Counted from the stretch's first letter, positions 24,221 to 32,594 are shown. The stretch is 34,460 nucleotides of DNA from Pseudonocardia sp. KRD291 (GCF_019263595.1 NZ_JADQDD010000025.1:1-34460), one strand, 5' to 3'. Notes: a model not told the origin generated them from the sequence alone. A program made the numbers and translations.

Positions 24221-25609
24221 ATGTACCCCGACGAGTCGCGAGCACCGGAGCCCTCCGGTGCCGTCGTGCCGTCCGGGGACACCGTGTCGTCCGGGGACGT
24301 CGGGCCGCCCGGGGACCCGGCACCCGACGAGCTGTGGGCACGCCTGCCCGACCCGCTGCGGGGGCGGCTGGCCGAGATCGCGGCCGCGGCCGTCGGCGCG
24401 ATGCCGGCCGCGGAGGTCCCGCAGCCGCTGCGGCGCTTTGCCCGGTTCACCCCCGCCAAGCGGGCCCGCCTGGCCGGTCCGGTGCTGTGCGCCCAGCTGC
24501 AGGACAGTGCCCCGTTCCGCACGGCCGTGCTCGCCTGGTGGTCCGAGCACCGGCCCGGTGAGCTGGAGACCGGCGCTGACGACCGCCTGAACGCGGCGGC
24601 GGCGGCGCTGCTGACCGGGCACCCGTCGGCGGCGCGGCTGGTGGCCGCGGCGGAACGGCACGGCGAGCTCGGCGAGCTGCGCGCGGAGCGCGACGAGGCG
24701 CTGTCCCGGGTGGACAAGCTCACCGTGGAGATGGAACGGCTGCGCGGGGAGCTGACCGAGGCGCGCGACCAGGTCCGGGCCGCGGCCCAGCACCGCGACG
24801 CCGAGTACCAGCAGCTGCGACGGCGGGTCAGCGAGCAGGGCGGTCGGCTGCGGATCGCGACCGACACCTGTGCCGAGCTGGAGAACACGGTCGCGCAGCT
24901 GCGCTCCGGGGTGGACGGGCGCCTCGACGAGGCGCTGGCCGAGCGGGACCGCGAGCGCGAGCGCGCCGACCGGGAGCACCGCCGGGCCGAACGGGCGGCC
25001 CGCGAGGTCGCGGCGGCCCGTCAGGGCGCGCGCGAGGCCCGGCAGGGCGACGAGGTACGCCTCGGGCTGCTGCTCGACACCCTCGGCGGGGCCGTGAACG
25101 GGCTGCGTCGCGAGCTCTCGCTCGGCGGCGGCGGCGGCCCGCGCCCGGCCGACACCGTCGCCGGTGCCCACGGCGGCGGCTCCGGGGGCACCCCGGTGGA
25201 CGATCTGGCCGCGCTCGACGCGATGCTCGGGCTGCCGGCGCTGCACCTTCTCGTCGACGGCTACAACGTGAGCAAGACCGGGTACCCGGACCTGCCGCTG
25301 GCCGACCAGCGCACCCGGCTGGCGGGCCAGCTCGCGGCGCTCGGCTCCCGGACCGGCGTCGAGGTGACCGTCGTGTTCGACGGGGCCGCGGTGGTCGCGG
25401 CCCCCCTGCGCGGCACCCGCGGGGTGCGGGTGCTGTTCAGCGAGCCCGGCGTGCTGGCCGACGACGTGGTGCGCGACCTGGTCGCCGCCGAGCCGCGCGG
25501 CCGTCCTCTGCTGGTGGCGACGTCGGACCGCGAGGTGGTCACGTCGGTGCGCCGCCGGGGGGCGCACACCGTGCCCTCGGCGGTCCTGCTGCAGCGCCTG
25601 CACGGCTGA
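24221..25609 (+). CDS. NYN (YacP-like) ribonuclease-domain protein with central coiled coil
   Basis: A 462-aa cytoplasmic protein. After a Pro/Gly-rich start, residues about 35-145 form a helical domain (RFARFTPAKRARLAG). Residues about 148-280 are a long charged coiled coil (heptads through LRAERDEALSRVDKL and RDRERERADREHRRAER). A Gly-rich hinge (301-325) leads to the C-terminal NYN_YacP domain (about 340-462) with LLVDGYNVSKTGYPDLPLADQRTRL, VVFDGA and a late Asp in VATSDREV. NYN domains are PIN-like RNases, and the acidic residues appear intact. It is probably an RNA-processing or decay enzyme (family inference). The ATG at 24221 follows a -10 by six bases. Confidence 0.88.
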   Translation: MYPDESRAPEPSGAVVPSGDTVSSGDVGPPGDPAPDELWARLPDPLRGRLAEIAAAAVGAMPAAEVPQPLRRFARFTPAKRARLAGPVLCAQLQDSAPFRTAVLAWWSEHRPGELETGADDRLNAAAAALLTGHPSAARLVAAAERHGELGELRAERDEALSRVDKLTVEMERLRGELTEARDQVRAAAQHRDAEYQQLRRRVSEQGGRLRIATDTCAELENTVAQLRSGVDGRLDEALAERDRERERADREHRRAERAAREVAAARQGAREARQGDEVRLGLLLDTLGGAVNGLRRELSLGGGGGPRPADTVAGAHGGGSGGTPVDDLAALDAMLGLPALHLLVDGYNVSKTGYPDLPLADQRTRLAGQLAALGSRTGVEVTVVFDGAAVVAAPLRGTRGVRVLFSEPGVLADDVVRDLVAAEPRGRPLLVATSDREVVTSVRRRGAHTVPSAVLLQRLHG

Positions 25610-25616
25610 GGCCGTT

Positions 25617-25669
25617 CCTCAGCCACTCGACCCTCAGCCACTCGACCCTCAGCCACTCGACCCTCAGCC
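25617..25669. repeat. 15-bp tandem repeat between convergent genes
   Basis: Three perfect copies of CCTCAGCCACTCGAC (25617-25631, 25632-25646 and 25647-25661) and a partial CCTCAGCC fill the gap between the NYN gene and the small Cys-rich gene. The partial unit overlaps the latter's stop codon. No hairpin terminator is seen in the gap. Confidence 0.95.
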
Positions 25670-25963
25670 CGCGTCCCGCTCGAGATCGTGGGTCGTGGGG
25701 TGCGCCGGGCGTCCCGCCTGCACCAGGCGGAGCCGGGGGATCAGCCCCTGGTCGGCCAGCACCTCCAGCGCGCGCCGCTCGGGCTCGGCCAGGTACATCG
25801 GTTCGGACAGGCGTGTGGGCTCGGACAGGCGCGTGGGCTCGGGGACGTCCACCGGCAGGTACGGCACCGGCCGGTCGATCTCCGGCGTGCCCATCAGCAC
25901 ACCGATCACGCAGTCGCCGCAGGCCGTCCCGCGGACCTCGCAGGTGTCACAGTCGATGATCAT
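25664..25963 (-). CDS. Small CxxC-x6-CxxC protein, conserved hypothetical
   Basis: A 99-aa protein starting MIIDCDTCEVRGTACGDC, with Cys 5, 8, 15 and 18 in a CxxC-x6-CxxC arrangement that could bind zinc or an iron-sulfur cluster. This is followed by VIGVLMG and a helical C-terminal part (ERRALEVLADQGLIPRLRLV). The central segment carries a duplicated TRLSEP unit. The ATG at 25963 has a strong GAGGAGG four bases upstream, unlike the leaderless neighbours. The function is unknown. It converges with the NYN gene and is divergent from pimB. Confidence 0.8.
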   Translation of the reverse strand: MIIDCDTCEVRGTACGDCVIGVLMGTPEIDRPVPYLPVDVPEPTRLSEPTRLSEPMYLAEPERRALEVLADQGLIPRLRLVQAGRPAHPTTHDLERDAG

Positions 25964-26353
25964 TCCGCCTCCTCGTCACGTCCCGGCGGCACATCCCGGG
26001 GGAGTGCTCGTGCGTTCGGGGCGGACGGTAGGGGTGAGCACCGACAAGAACGCGTCCGTGCCGGCACTTCGAGGTTCTGCGAAATCGTTCGTTGCCGATC
26101 CGTAACCGGCCGCGCCCGCACTCGTTCACCTGAACAGCAACACCTCCTCACCGGGAGTCGCGTCGCGGTGGTCCCCGCCACCCGTACGGCCCAACGAACG
26201 GTGAGGAGCGCGGACAGTCCGCTCCCCACAGGAGACCGGACGGCGGCCCCGCTCCCCGACGCGCCGGACGCGTGCGGCGGCCGCCGTCCCGGTCCCGCTG
26301 GTTCCCGGCCCCGGTCGCCGGGTCCCGGGGCACCGCGCACTACCGTCCCGGCC
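25964..26353. other. 390-bp divergent intergenic region with nested inverted repeats
   Basis: No convincing gene is present. TCCTCACCG (26145-26153) and CGGTGAGGA (26199-26207) form a 9-bp inverted repeat enclosing a GGTGG/CCACC stem. A second hairpin follows (GGAGCG...TCCGCTCC, 26205-26225). GTTCACCTGAAC (26124-26135) is a short palindrome. On the minus strand TACCGT (26030-26025) could be the promoter of the small Cys protein. In mycobacteria this slot holds further genes, so it may be a remnant. Confidence 0.5.
26341..26346 (+). promoter_or_regulatory. -10 element of pimB
   Basis: TACCGT fits TANNNT and ends seven bases before the GTG at 26354, predicting a leaderless mRNA. No -35 is recognisable. 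Confidence 0.45.
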
Positions 26354-27499
26354 GTGGCCCGCACGCTCCTGGTGACCAACGACTTCCCGCCGCGTGCCGG
26401 AGGCATCCAGAACTACCTGCATTCCCTGGCCGACGCGCTGCCCGACGGCGAGCTGGCCGTCTACGCACCCGCCTGGCGCGGCGCGGCCGAGTTCGACGCG
26501 GCCCTGCGGCACCCGGTGCACCGGCACCCGACGTCGCTGATGCTGCCCGGCCCCGACGTGGCCCGCCGCGCCGTCGCGCTGGCCCGTGAGCACGGCGCGT
26601 CCACCGTCTGGTTCGGGGCCGCGGCACCGCTGGCGTTGCTCGGGCCGGTGCTGCGCCGCCGGGCCGGGATCAGCCGGGTGGTGGCCAGCACGCACGGCCA
26701 CGAGGTCGGCTGGTCGATGCTCCCCGGCGCCCGGCAGGCGCTGCGCCGGATCGGCGACGACGCCGACGTCGTGACCGTGGTCTCCCGCTACACCCGCTCC
26801 CGGTTCGCCGCCGCGTTCGGCCCGCACGCCGCGCTGGAGCACCTGCCGCCGGGCGTCGACACCACCGCGTTCGCCCCGGACCCGGACGCGCGGGCCCGGC
26901 TGCGCGAGCGCTACGGCCTCGGCGACGCACCGGTGATCACCTGCGTGTCCCGGCTGGTCCCGCGCAAGGGCCAGGACATGCTCGTGTCGGTGCTCGACCG
27001 GGTCCGGGCCCGGGTGCCAGGGGCCCGCCTGCTGCTGGTCGGTGGCGGGCCGTACCGGGAGCGCCTGACCCGGCTGGCCCGCGAGCACGGCGTCACCGAG
27101 CACGTGGTGTTCACCGGCGGCGTCTCCTCGGGCGAGCTGGCCGCCCACCACGCGGCCGGGGACGTGTTCGCCCTGCCCTGCCGGACGCGCGGCGGCGGCC
27201 TGGACGTCGAGGGGCTGGGCATCGTGCTGCTCGAGGCCGCCGCGTGCGGGCTGCCGGTGGTGGCCGGGGACTCCGGGGGCGCCCCGGAGACCGTCGTCGA
27301 GTCCGAGACCGGCTTCGTCGTCGGCGGCCGCGACCGGGACGCGCTGACCGACCGCCTGGTCACGCTGCTGCGCGACCCGGAACGGGCGCGGCGCATGGGT
27401 GCGGCCGGCCGGGAGCGGATCGTGCGGGACTGGAGCGGCGCCACCCAGGCCGGCCGCCTGTACGGGTTCCTGGGCGGCGAGCCGGCTCAGCGCTCGTAA
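26354..27499 (+). CDS. pimB: GDP-mannose-dependent phosphatidylinositol monomannoside mannosyltransferase (PimB')
   Basis: A 381-aa GT4-family, GT-B fold glycosyltransferase. PimB' adds the second mannose to phosphatidylinositol monomannoside at the cytoplasmic membrane face, early in PIM/LM/LAM synthesis. The start LLVTNDFPPRAGGIQNYLHSL, STHGHEVGW (112-120), the nucleotide-sugar site CVSRLVPRKGQD (R200, K205) and the E-x7-E motif GLDVEGLGIVLLEAAACGLP (E286, E294) are all present. The GTG at 26354 lies seven bases after a -10. A related GT4 enzyme cannot be fully excluded. The 3' end faces the fadD gene across a strong hairpin. The mycobacterial neighbourhood is similar (from memory). Confidence 0.88.
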   Translation: MARTLLVTNDFPPRAGGIQNYLHSLADALPDGELAVYAPAWRGAAEFDAALRHPVHRHPTSLMLPGPDVARRAVALAREHGASTVWFGAAAPLALLGPVLRRRAGISRVVASTHGHEVGWSMLPGARQALRRIGDDADVVTVVSRYTRSRFAAAFGPHAALEHLPPGVDTTAFAPDPDARARLRERYGLGDAPVITCVSRLVPRKGQDMLVSVLDRVRARVPGARLLLVGGGPYRERLTRLAREHGVTEHVVFTGGVSSGELAAHHAAGDVFALPCRTRGGGLDVEGLGIVLLEAAACGLPVVAGDSGGAPETVVESETGFVVGGRDRDALTDRLVTLLRDPERARRMGAAGRERIVRDWSGATQAGRLYGFLGGEPAQRS

Positions 27500-27513
27500 G
27501 GGTCCCGACGACA

Positions 27514-27550
27514 TCCGGCCCGGCACCCCCGTGCGGGAGGCCGGGCCGGA
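27514..27550. terminator. Bidirectional terminator between pimB and fadD
   Basis: TCCGGCCCGGC (27514-27524) and GCCGGGCCGGA (27540-27550) pair perfectly over 11 bp around a 15-base loop that can fold further (CCC/GGG). It lies in the 75-bp gap between two convergent genes and lacks a T-tract, as many actinobacterial terminators do. Confidence 0.8.
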
Positions 27551-27574
27551 CGCGTCGGTCAGCGGGACGGGCGC

Positions 27575-29413
27575 TCAGCCTTTCTGCGGTGCCCCGTCGT
27601 AGATCGCCTCGATGTCGCCGGAGTACTTGTCGACCACGACGTTGCGCTTGACCTTGAGCGTGGGCGTGATCTCGCCGCCGGCCTCGGTGAAGTCGCCGGG
27701 CAGGATCCGGAACTTGCGGATCTGCTCGGCGCGCGACACGGCCTGGTTGGCCTCCTCGACCGCGGCGGCGATCTCGCCGCGCAGCTCCGGGTCGTCGACC
27801 AGGTCGGCGGCCGAGCCGGCGTCGCCCGCCTGCTTGCCGTTGCGCTCGCGCCAGGCCGGCAGGGCCTCCGGGTCGATCGTCACCAGCGCCGCGATGAACG
27901 GCTTCTGGTCGCCGATCACGATGCACTGACCGACCAGCGGGTGCGCGCGCAGCCGGTCCTCCAGCACGGCCGGGGCGACGTTCTTGCCGCCGGCGGTGAC
28001 GATCAGCTCCTTCTTCCGGCCGGTGATCGTCAGGAACCCGGCGTCGTCGAGCTCGCCGATGTCGCCGGAGTGGAACCATCCGTCGGTGACCGCCTCGCCG
28101 GTGGCCTTCTCGTTGTGCCAGTAGCCGCGGAAGACGATGTCGCCGGAGAGCAGGATCTCGCCGTCGTCGGCGATCCGGACCGCGGTGCCCGGAACCGGCC
28201 GTCCGACCGAGCCGACGCGCTGGGAGTCGAGGGTGTTCACGGTGATCCCGGCCGAGGTCTCGGTCAGGCCGTAGCCCTCGAGCACCGGCAGGCCGATTCC
28301 GCGGAAGAAGTGCCCGAGCCGCTCGCCCAGCGGGGCGCTGCCGGACACCGCGGCGACGACGTTGCCGCCGACGGCCGCGCGCAGCTTGCCGTAGACGAGC
28401 TTGTCGAACAGCGCGTGGCGGGCCTTGAGCAGCAGGTTCGGGCCGCCGGAGTCGAGGGCGCGGCTGTAGGCGATCGCGGTGTCCGCGGCCGCGTCGAAGA
28501 TCTTGCCCTTGCCGTCGCCGTGTGCCTTGAGGCGCGCGCCGTTGTAGACCTTCTCGAACACGCGCGGGACCGCGAGCAGGAACGTCGGCCGGAACTCGCC
28601 GAGGTCGGGCAGCAGGTTCTTGACGTCCGGGGAGTGCCCGATGACCGTGCGGTTGATCATCGCGCCGCACTGGATGGCCTTGCCGAACACGTGCGCGAGC
28701 GGCAGGAACAGCAGCACCGACCCGGAGTCGGAGAGCAGCTCCGGGAACACCTCGCCGATCGTGCGGCACTCGGCGACCAGGTTGCGGTGGGTGAGCTCGC
28801 AGCCCTTCGGGCGCCCGGTGGTGCCCGAGGTGTAGATCAGGGTCGCCAGGTCGTCGGCGCCGACGGCGTGCCGGCGGGCGTGCACCTCGTCCTCGGCGGT
28901 GTTCGAGCCCAGGCCGGTCAGCTGCTCGACCGCGCCGGGGGCGTCCGGTGACGCGCCGGAGGCCTCGATCTGCCAGATCGTGCGCAGGCCGTCGAGCTGG
29001 TCGCGCACCTTGTCCACCGACGCGGCGTGCTCGTCGGTCTCGACGACGATCCCGACGGCGCCGGAGTCGGAGAGGATCCAGGCGATCTGGTCCGGCGAGG
29101 ACGTCTCGTAGACCGGTACCGTGACGGCGCCGACGGCGAGGATCGCGTAGTCGAACAGCGTCCACTCGAAGCGTGTCCGCGACAGCAGCGCCACCCGGTC
29201 GCCGGTCTGCACGCCGGCCGCGATCAGCCCGCGCGCCACGTCCGTGACCTGCACCGCGAACGCGGCGGCGGACACGTCGGACCAGGCGCCCGAGGCGTCA
29301 CGGCGCCGGAACAGCGTCGCATCGGGATAGGCGCTCGCATTGTCGAAGACCGCGGCGGCGAGGTTGTCCTCGGCGCCCACGGACACCACAGCGGGCACGG
29401 AGTACTCACGCAC
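27575..29413 (-). CDS. Long-chain acyl-CoA synthetase (FadD15-like)
   Basis: A 612-aa AMP-forming ligase that activates fatty acids to acyl-CoA. Motifs are the P-loop-like YTSGTTGRPKG (194-204), the adenine-pocket EGYGLTETSAG, the hinge region GWFHSGDIGELDDAGFLTITGRKK and the C-terminal catalytic Lys region EITPTLKVKRNVV. The long form (over 600 aa) matches the FadD15/eukaryote-like LACS group. The start is a GTG at 29413 with AGGAGG eight bases upstream, a clear ribosome site in contrast to its neighbours. It converges with pimB and is divergent from the SRPBCC-like gene. Its place beside pimB suggests supply of acyl chains for envelope lipids (inference). Confidence 0.92.
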   Translation of the reverse strand: MREYSVPAVVSVGAEDNLAAAVFDNASAYPDATLFRRRDASGAWSDVSAAAFAVQVTDVARGLIAAGVQTGDRVALLSRTRFEWTLFDYAILAVGAVTVPVYETSSPDQIAWILSDSGAVGIVVETDEHAASVDKVRDQLDGLRTIWQIEASGASPDAPGAVEQLTGLGSNTAEDEVHARRHAVGADDLATLIYTSGTTGRPKGCELTHRNLVAECRTIGEVFPELLSDSGSVLLFLPLAHVFGKAIQCGAMINRTVIGHSPDVKNLLPDLGEFRPTFLLAVPRVFEKVYNGARLKAHGDGKGKIFDAAADTAIAYSRALDSGGPNLLLKARHALFDKLVYGKLRAAVGGNVVAAVSGSAPLGERLGHFFRGIGLPVLEGYGLTETSAGITVNTLDSQRVGSVGRPVPGTAVRIADDGEILLSGDIVFRGYWHNEKATGEAVTDGWFHSGDIGELDDAGFLTITGRKKELIVTAGGKNVAPAVLEDRLRAHPLVGQCIVIGDQKPFIAALVTIDPEALPAWRERNGKQAGDAGSAADLVDDPELRGEIAAAVEEANQAVSRAEQIRKFRILPGDFTEAGGEITPTLKVKRNVVVDKYSGDIEAIYDGAPQKG

Positions 29414-29545
29414 GGAATCGACCTCCTGGCGATCGTCGGCAGGTTACCGGGGGTAACGCTACCGTGCCGGGCCCCCGGTGGACACGGATCCGGCCATGTC
29501 GGGCACGACATCGTGACCTCGGGGTGAGTAGGGCAGGCTGGGCCG

Positions 29546-29941
29546 GTGCCTTCGATCGACGTCGTGGACGAGACGTTCCTCGCCGTGCCGCCCGAGCGGG
29601 TCGCGGCCGAGTTCGCCGAGCCCGCGCTGTGGCGGCGCCTGTGGCCGGACCTCGACCTGGAGGTGATGACCGACCGCGGCGTGCAGGGGATCCGCTGGAC
29701 GGTGACCGGCACGCTGGTCGGCAGCATGGAGGTCTGGCTCGAGCGCGTGCTCGACGGCACGGTGCTGCACTACTTCCTGCGCGCCGAGCCGGCCGCGGAG
29801 CCGGTGGGCGCCGGTGGCGCCCGGGCCGCGCGCCGGGACCGGGCACGCACTCTCGCGCGCCAGCGGGAGGCCAAGGCCGTCGCGTTCGGGCTCAAGCGCC
29901 GTCTCGAACGGGGCCGCGCCGCGGGCGTCCCCCCGGTGTGA
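29546..29941 (+). CDS. Small SRPBCC-like protein (polyketide cyclase/START fold)
   Basis: A 131-aa protein whose first 80 residues fit an SRPBCC/START half: VDETFLAVPPERVAAEFAEPALWRRLWPDL, then GIRWTVTGTLVGSMEVWLERVLDGTVLHYFLRAE. The C-terminal third is a basic helix (RRDRARTLARQREAKAVAFGLKRRLERG). The function is unknown. It heads the co-directional group leading to the phosphoesterase, SRPBCC and ArsA-like genes, matching a mycobacterial order (from memory). The GTG at 29546 is preceded at six bases by CAGGCT, an imperfect -10. The 75-bp gap after it holds the next promoter. Confidence 0.75.
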   Translation: MPSIDVVDETFLAVPPERVAAEFAEPALWRRLWPDLDLEVMTDRGVQGIRWTVTGTLVGSMEVWLERVLDGTVLHYFLRAEPAAEPVGAGGARAARRDRARTLARQREAKAVAFGLKRRLERGRAAGVPPV

Positions 29942-30003
29942 GGTCCCTCCCGCCCGGCGGGGCCCGTGGTCGTGGAGGAATCTCACCCGCGGTGACGCCC
30001 GGG

Positions 30004-30009
30004 TAGCGT
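30004..30009 (+). promoter_or_regulatory. -10 element of the metallophosphoesterase gene
   Basis: TAGCGT ends seven bases before the ATG at 30017 (leaderless arrangement). Confidence 0.45.
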
Positions 30010-30016
30010 CGCCACG

Positions 30017-30811
30017 ATGCGCGTCCACGTCGTCTCCGACGTCCACGGCAACACCGCGGCTCTGGCGCGGGCCGCGGACGGCGCCGACGGCCTGATCGTC
30101 CTCGGCGACCTGCTGGAGTTCGTGGACTACCACGACCCGGAGCGCGGGATCATGGGCCGCCTGCTCGGTGCCGAGGTCAGCGCCGCGTTCGGCCGGTTCC
30201 GCGCGGTCGGTGACCGGGCCGGGATGCTGGACCTGCTCGGGCGCAGCTGGGCGCGGTTCGACGATCCCCGGGCCGTCGTGTCCGAGGCCGTGGGCGAGCA
30301 CTACGACGAGGTGTTCGGCGTGCTGGAGAAGATGGACGTGCCGGTCTGGGCGATCCCCGGCAACGTCGACATGCCCGAGCTGTGGCCCGAGTTCCGCGGC
30401 GCGTGCCACGCCGTCGACGGGACGGTGGTCACGATCGGCGGGGTCCGCGTCGGCTTCGCCGGGGGAGTGCCGTTGCCGCCCGGGGTCTCGCCGCGCCGGC
30501 ACGGCCCCTGGCAGCCGTACTTCCTGACCTCCGAGCGGTTCGACGCCGACCTGGCCGCACTCGGTCCGTGCGAGGTGCTCTGCACCCACGCCCCGCCGCA
30601 GATGCCCGACCTGGCCTACGACGTCGTCGCCCGGCGGTCCGAGGCCTCGAGCCCGGCGCTGCGCGAGCGGATCCGTACCGAGCAGCCCTCGCACGCGCTG
30701 TTCGGACACGTGCACCAGCCGCTGGCCGCGCGGGCCCGGCTGGGGCGTGCCGAGTGCGTCAACGTCGGTCACTTCCGGAAGACCGAACGGCCCTACGTGC
30801 TGCGCTGGTAG
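30017..30811 (+). CDS. Metallophosphoesterase (calcineurin-like)
   Basis: A 264-aa calcineurin-fold phosphoesterase. Metal and active-site motifs are D8-x-H10 (SDVHGN), GD (D31), GN (N116 in GNVD), H191 (CTHAPP) and GHVHQ (H231, H233). The usual GNHE/GNHD histidine is Val, as in some YfcE-like phosphodiesterases, so it is more likely a phosphodiesterase than a phosphomonoesterase. The substrate is unknown. The ATG at 30017 follows TAGCGT by seven bases. The stop lies 20 bases before the next start, with a separate -10 in the gap, so both read-through and independent transcription are possible. Confidence 0.85.
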   Translation: MRVHVVSDVHGNTAALARAADGADGLIVLGDLLEFVDYHDPERGIMGRLLGAEVSAAFGRFRAVGDRAGMLDLLGRSWARFDDPRAVVSEAVGEHYDEVFGVLEKMDVPVWAIPGNVDMPELWPEFRGACHAVDGTVVTIGGVRVGFAGGVPLPPGVSPRRHGPWQPYFLTSERFDADLAALGPCEVLCTHAPPQMPDLAYDVVARRSEASSPALRERIRTEQPSHALFGHVHQPLAARARLGRAECVNVGHFRKTERPYVLRW

Positions 30812-30818
30812 GTCCCGG

Positions 30819-30824
30819 TAACGT
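30819..30824 (+). promoter_or_regulatory. -10 element of the SRPBCC gene
   Basis: TAACGT ends seven bases before the ATG at 30832 (leaderless arrangement). Confidence 0.45.
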
Positions 30825-30831
30825 GCGCGTC

Positions 30832-31269
30832 ATGGCCGACGCGACGACCTCCTCGATCACCATCAGCGCGCCGCCCGATCAGGTCATGGCGGTGATCGCG
30901 GACTTCGAGTCGTACCCGGAATGGGCCGACCAGATCAACTCCGTCGAGGTGGTCGACCCCGGCGCCGGCGGCCGGGCCGGGCAGGTCCGGTTCACCATGG
31001 ACGCCGGTGTCATCAAGGACACCTACACGCTGGACTACGACTGGGCCGCCGACGACCGCTCGGTCAGCTGGTCGCTGGTCAAGGGCCAGATCCAGAAGGT
31101 CCAGAACGGTGCCTACGAGCTCGTCGGCGACGAGTCGTCGACCACCGTCACCTACCGCCTCTCGGTCGAGGTGAACGTCCCGATGATCGGCATGCTCCGC
31201 CGCAAGGCCGAGAAGGTGATCATCGACACCGCGCTGAAGGGGCTCAAGCGCCGCGTCGAGAAGGGCTGA
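30832..31269 (+). CDS. SRPBCC-family protein (TB16.3-like)
   Basis: A 145-aa SRPBCC/START-like protein with one hydrophobic ligand cavity. SSITISAPPDQVMAVIADFESYPEWADQINSVEVVD is the canonical N-terminus (strand, two helices, P-x-W). VRFTMDAGVIKDTYTLDYDW and VTYRLSVEVNVPMIGMLRRKAEKVIIDTALKGLKRRVEKG follow, the last being the long C-terminal helix. It resembles mycobacterial TB16.3 (Rv2185c), of unknown role, which also lies beside an ArsA-like ATPase (from memory). The ATG at 30832 lies seven bases after a -10. It may carry a lipid or polyketide for the envelope genes nearby (speculative). Confidence 0.85.
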   Translation: MADATTSSITISAPPDQVMAVIADFESYPEWADQINSVEVVDPGAGGRAGQVRFTMDAGVIKDTYTLDYDWAADDRSVSWSLVKGQIQKVQNGAYELVGDESSTTVTYRLSVEVNVPMIGMLRRKAEKVIIDTALKGLKRRVEKG

Positions 31270-31337
31270 CCGCCCTCCCGCGCCGACGCTGATCAGGCCC
31301 GGAGTGGGTGCCGGTCGGCCGGCCCGCGGTCGATCGT

Positions 31338-31343
31338 TAGGCT
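31338..31343 (+). promoter_or_regulatory. -10 element of the ArsA-like gene
   Basis: TAGGCT ends six bases before the GTG at 31350 (leaderless arrangement). Confidence 0.5.
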
Positions 31344-31349
31344 CCCGCC

Positions 31350-32594
31350 GTGCGCGTGGTGTTGTTCACCGGCAAGGGCGGGGTCGGCAAGACGACCCTG
31401 GCCGCCGCGACCGCCGCCCAGCTGGCCGCGTCCGGCCGGTCGGCCCTGGTCGTGTCCACCGACCCGGCGCACTCCCTCGGTGACGCCCTCGACGTCGAGC
31501 TCGGCTCCGAGCCGGTGCAGATCGAGGACGCCCTCTACGCCGCGCACATCGACGCCCGGGCCCTGCTCGAGGGTGCCTGGGGTGACCTGCAGGACCACCT
31601 GCGCACGATGCTCGCCGGTGCCGGGGTGGACGAGCTGGTCGCCGACGAGCTGACCGTCCTGCCCGGTGTCGAGGACCTGCTGGCGCTGGCCGAGGTGCAG
31701 CGCCTGGCCGACTCCGGCGACTACGACGTGCTGGTCGTGGACTGCGGCCCGACCGCGGAGACGCTGCGCCTGCTCACGCTGCCCGAGGCACTGTCGGGCT
31801 ACCTGGAGCGGCTGTTCCCGGCGCACCGACGGGCCGTCCGCGGCCTGGTCGCCAACCTGGCGGGCGCCCGCGGCGACGGCACCGGCTGGGAACGCACGGT
31901 GGAGGCGCTCGGGGAGCTGGCCGAGCGCCTGGCCGGGCTGCGCGCGATGCTCGCCGACCGGTCCCGGACCAGCATCCGGCTGGTGCTGACCCCGGAGCGG
32001 GTGGTCGCCGCCGAGACCCGCCGGACGCTGACCGCGCTGGCCCTGCACGAGCTGCGGGTGGACGCGCTGGTGGCGAACCGGGTGATGCCGGCGCCGCCGC
32101 CGTCGCTGCGCGGTCCGGCCGCGCGCTGGCTGCGCGAGCGCCACCAGGAGCAGTCCGCGGTGCTCGACGAGCTCGCCGGCCTCGGCGCCGGGATCCCGGT
32201 GCACGCGGTGCGCTACACCGCGGCCGAACCGACCGGCGTCGCGTCCCTGCGCTCGCTGGCCGTGTCGCTCTACGGCGACGACGACCCGCTGCCGCCGCCG
32301 GCCGGCAACGGCGAGCGGCCGCTGCTGGAACTGCGCCGCACGGCCGGGCAGGGGGTGTCGAAGGACACCGAGTTCGAGCTGGTCGTGGCCCTGCCGGGAT
32401 CCGAGGACGCGCCCCTGGACCTGGCCCGGGTGGGCGACGAGCTGGCGATCGGGCTCGGCATGACCCGACGCGTGATCGTCCTGCCGTCGGTGCTGCGCCG
32501 CTGCGAGGCGGTCAACGCCCAGCTGGAGGGCTCCGGCGCGGACGCGCACCTGACCGTGACGTTCCGGCCCGACCCGGGGACGTGGATGACGTGA
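31350..32594 (+). CDS. ArsA/Get3-family ATPase
   Basis: A 414-aa P-loop ATPase of the SIMIBI/ArsA class. The deviant Walker A is GKGGVGKTT (8-16), followed by VVSTDPAHSLGDALDVELG (A-loop, about 34-52) and the switch II region VDCGPTAETLRLL. The metal-binding cysteines of true arsenite pumps are absent, so it is a Get3-like or actinobacterial paralogue whose client is unknown. The C-terminal part (GVSKDTEFELVVALPG) resembles the small alpha-crystallin-like domain seen in such proteins. The GTG at 31350 is leaderless. The stop overlaps the next gene (GTGA). It is conserved beside the SRPBCC gene in mycobacteria (from memory). Confidence 0.88.
   Translation: MRVVLFTGKGGVGKTTLAAATAAQLAASGRSALVVSTDPAHSLGDALDVELGSEPVQIEDALYAAHIDARALLEGAWGDLQDHLRTMLAGAGVDELVADELTVLPGVEDLLALAEVQRLADSGDYDVLVVDCGPTAETLRLLTLPEALSGYLERLFPAHRRAVRGLVANLAGARGDGTGWERTVEALGELAERLAGLRAMLADRSRTSIRLVLTPERVVAAETRRTLTALALHELRVDALVANRVMPAPPPSLRGPAARWLRERHQEQSAVLDELAGLGAGIPVHAVRYTAAEPTGVASLRSLAVSLYGDDDPLPPPAGNGERPLLELRRTAGQGVSKDTEFELVVALPGSEDAPLDLARVGDELAIGLGMTRRVIVLPSVLRRCEAVNAQLEGSGADAHLTVTFRPDPGTWMT

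Noticed and set aside
22280..25603. Open minus-strand frame of over 1100 codons
   Set aside because: Only 22280-24076 has nuclease motifs; the upstream part is antisense to the NYN gene and is low-complexity.
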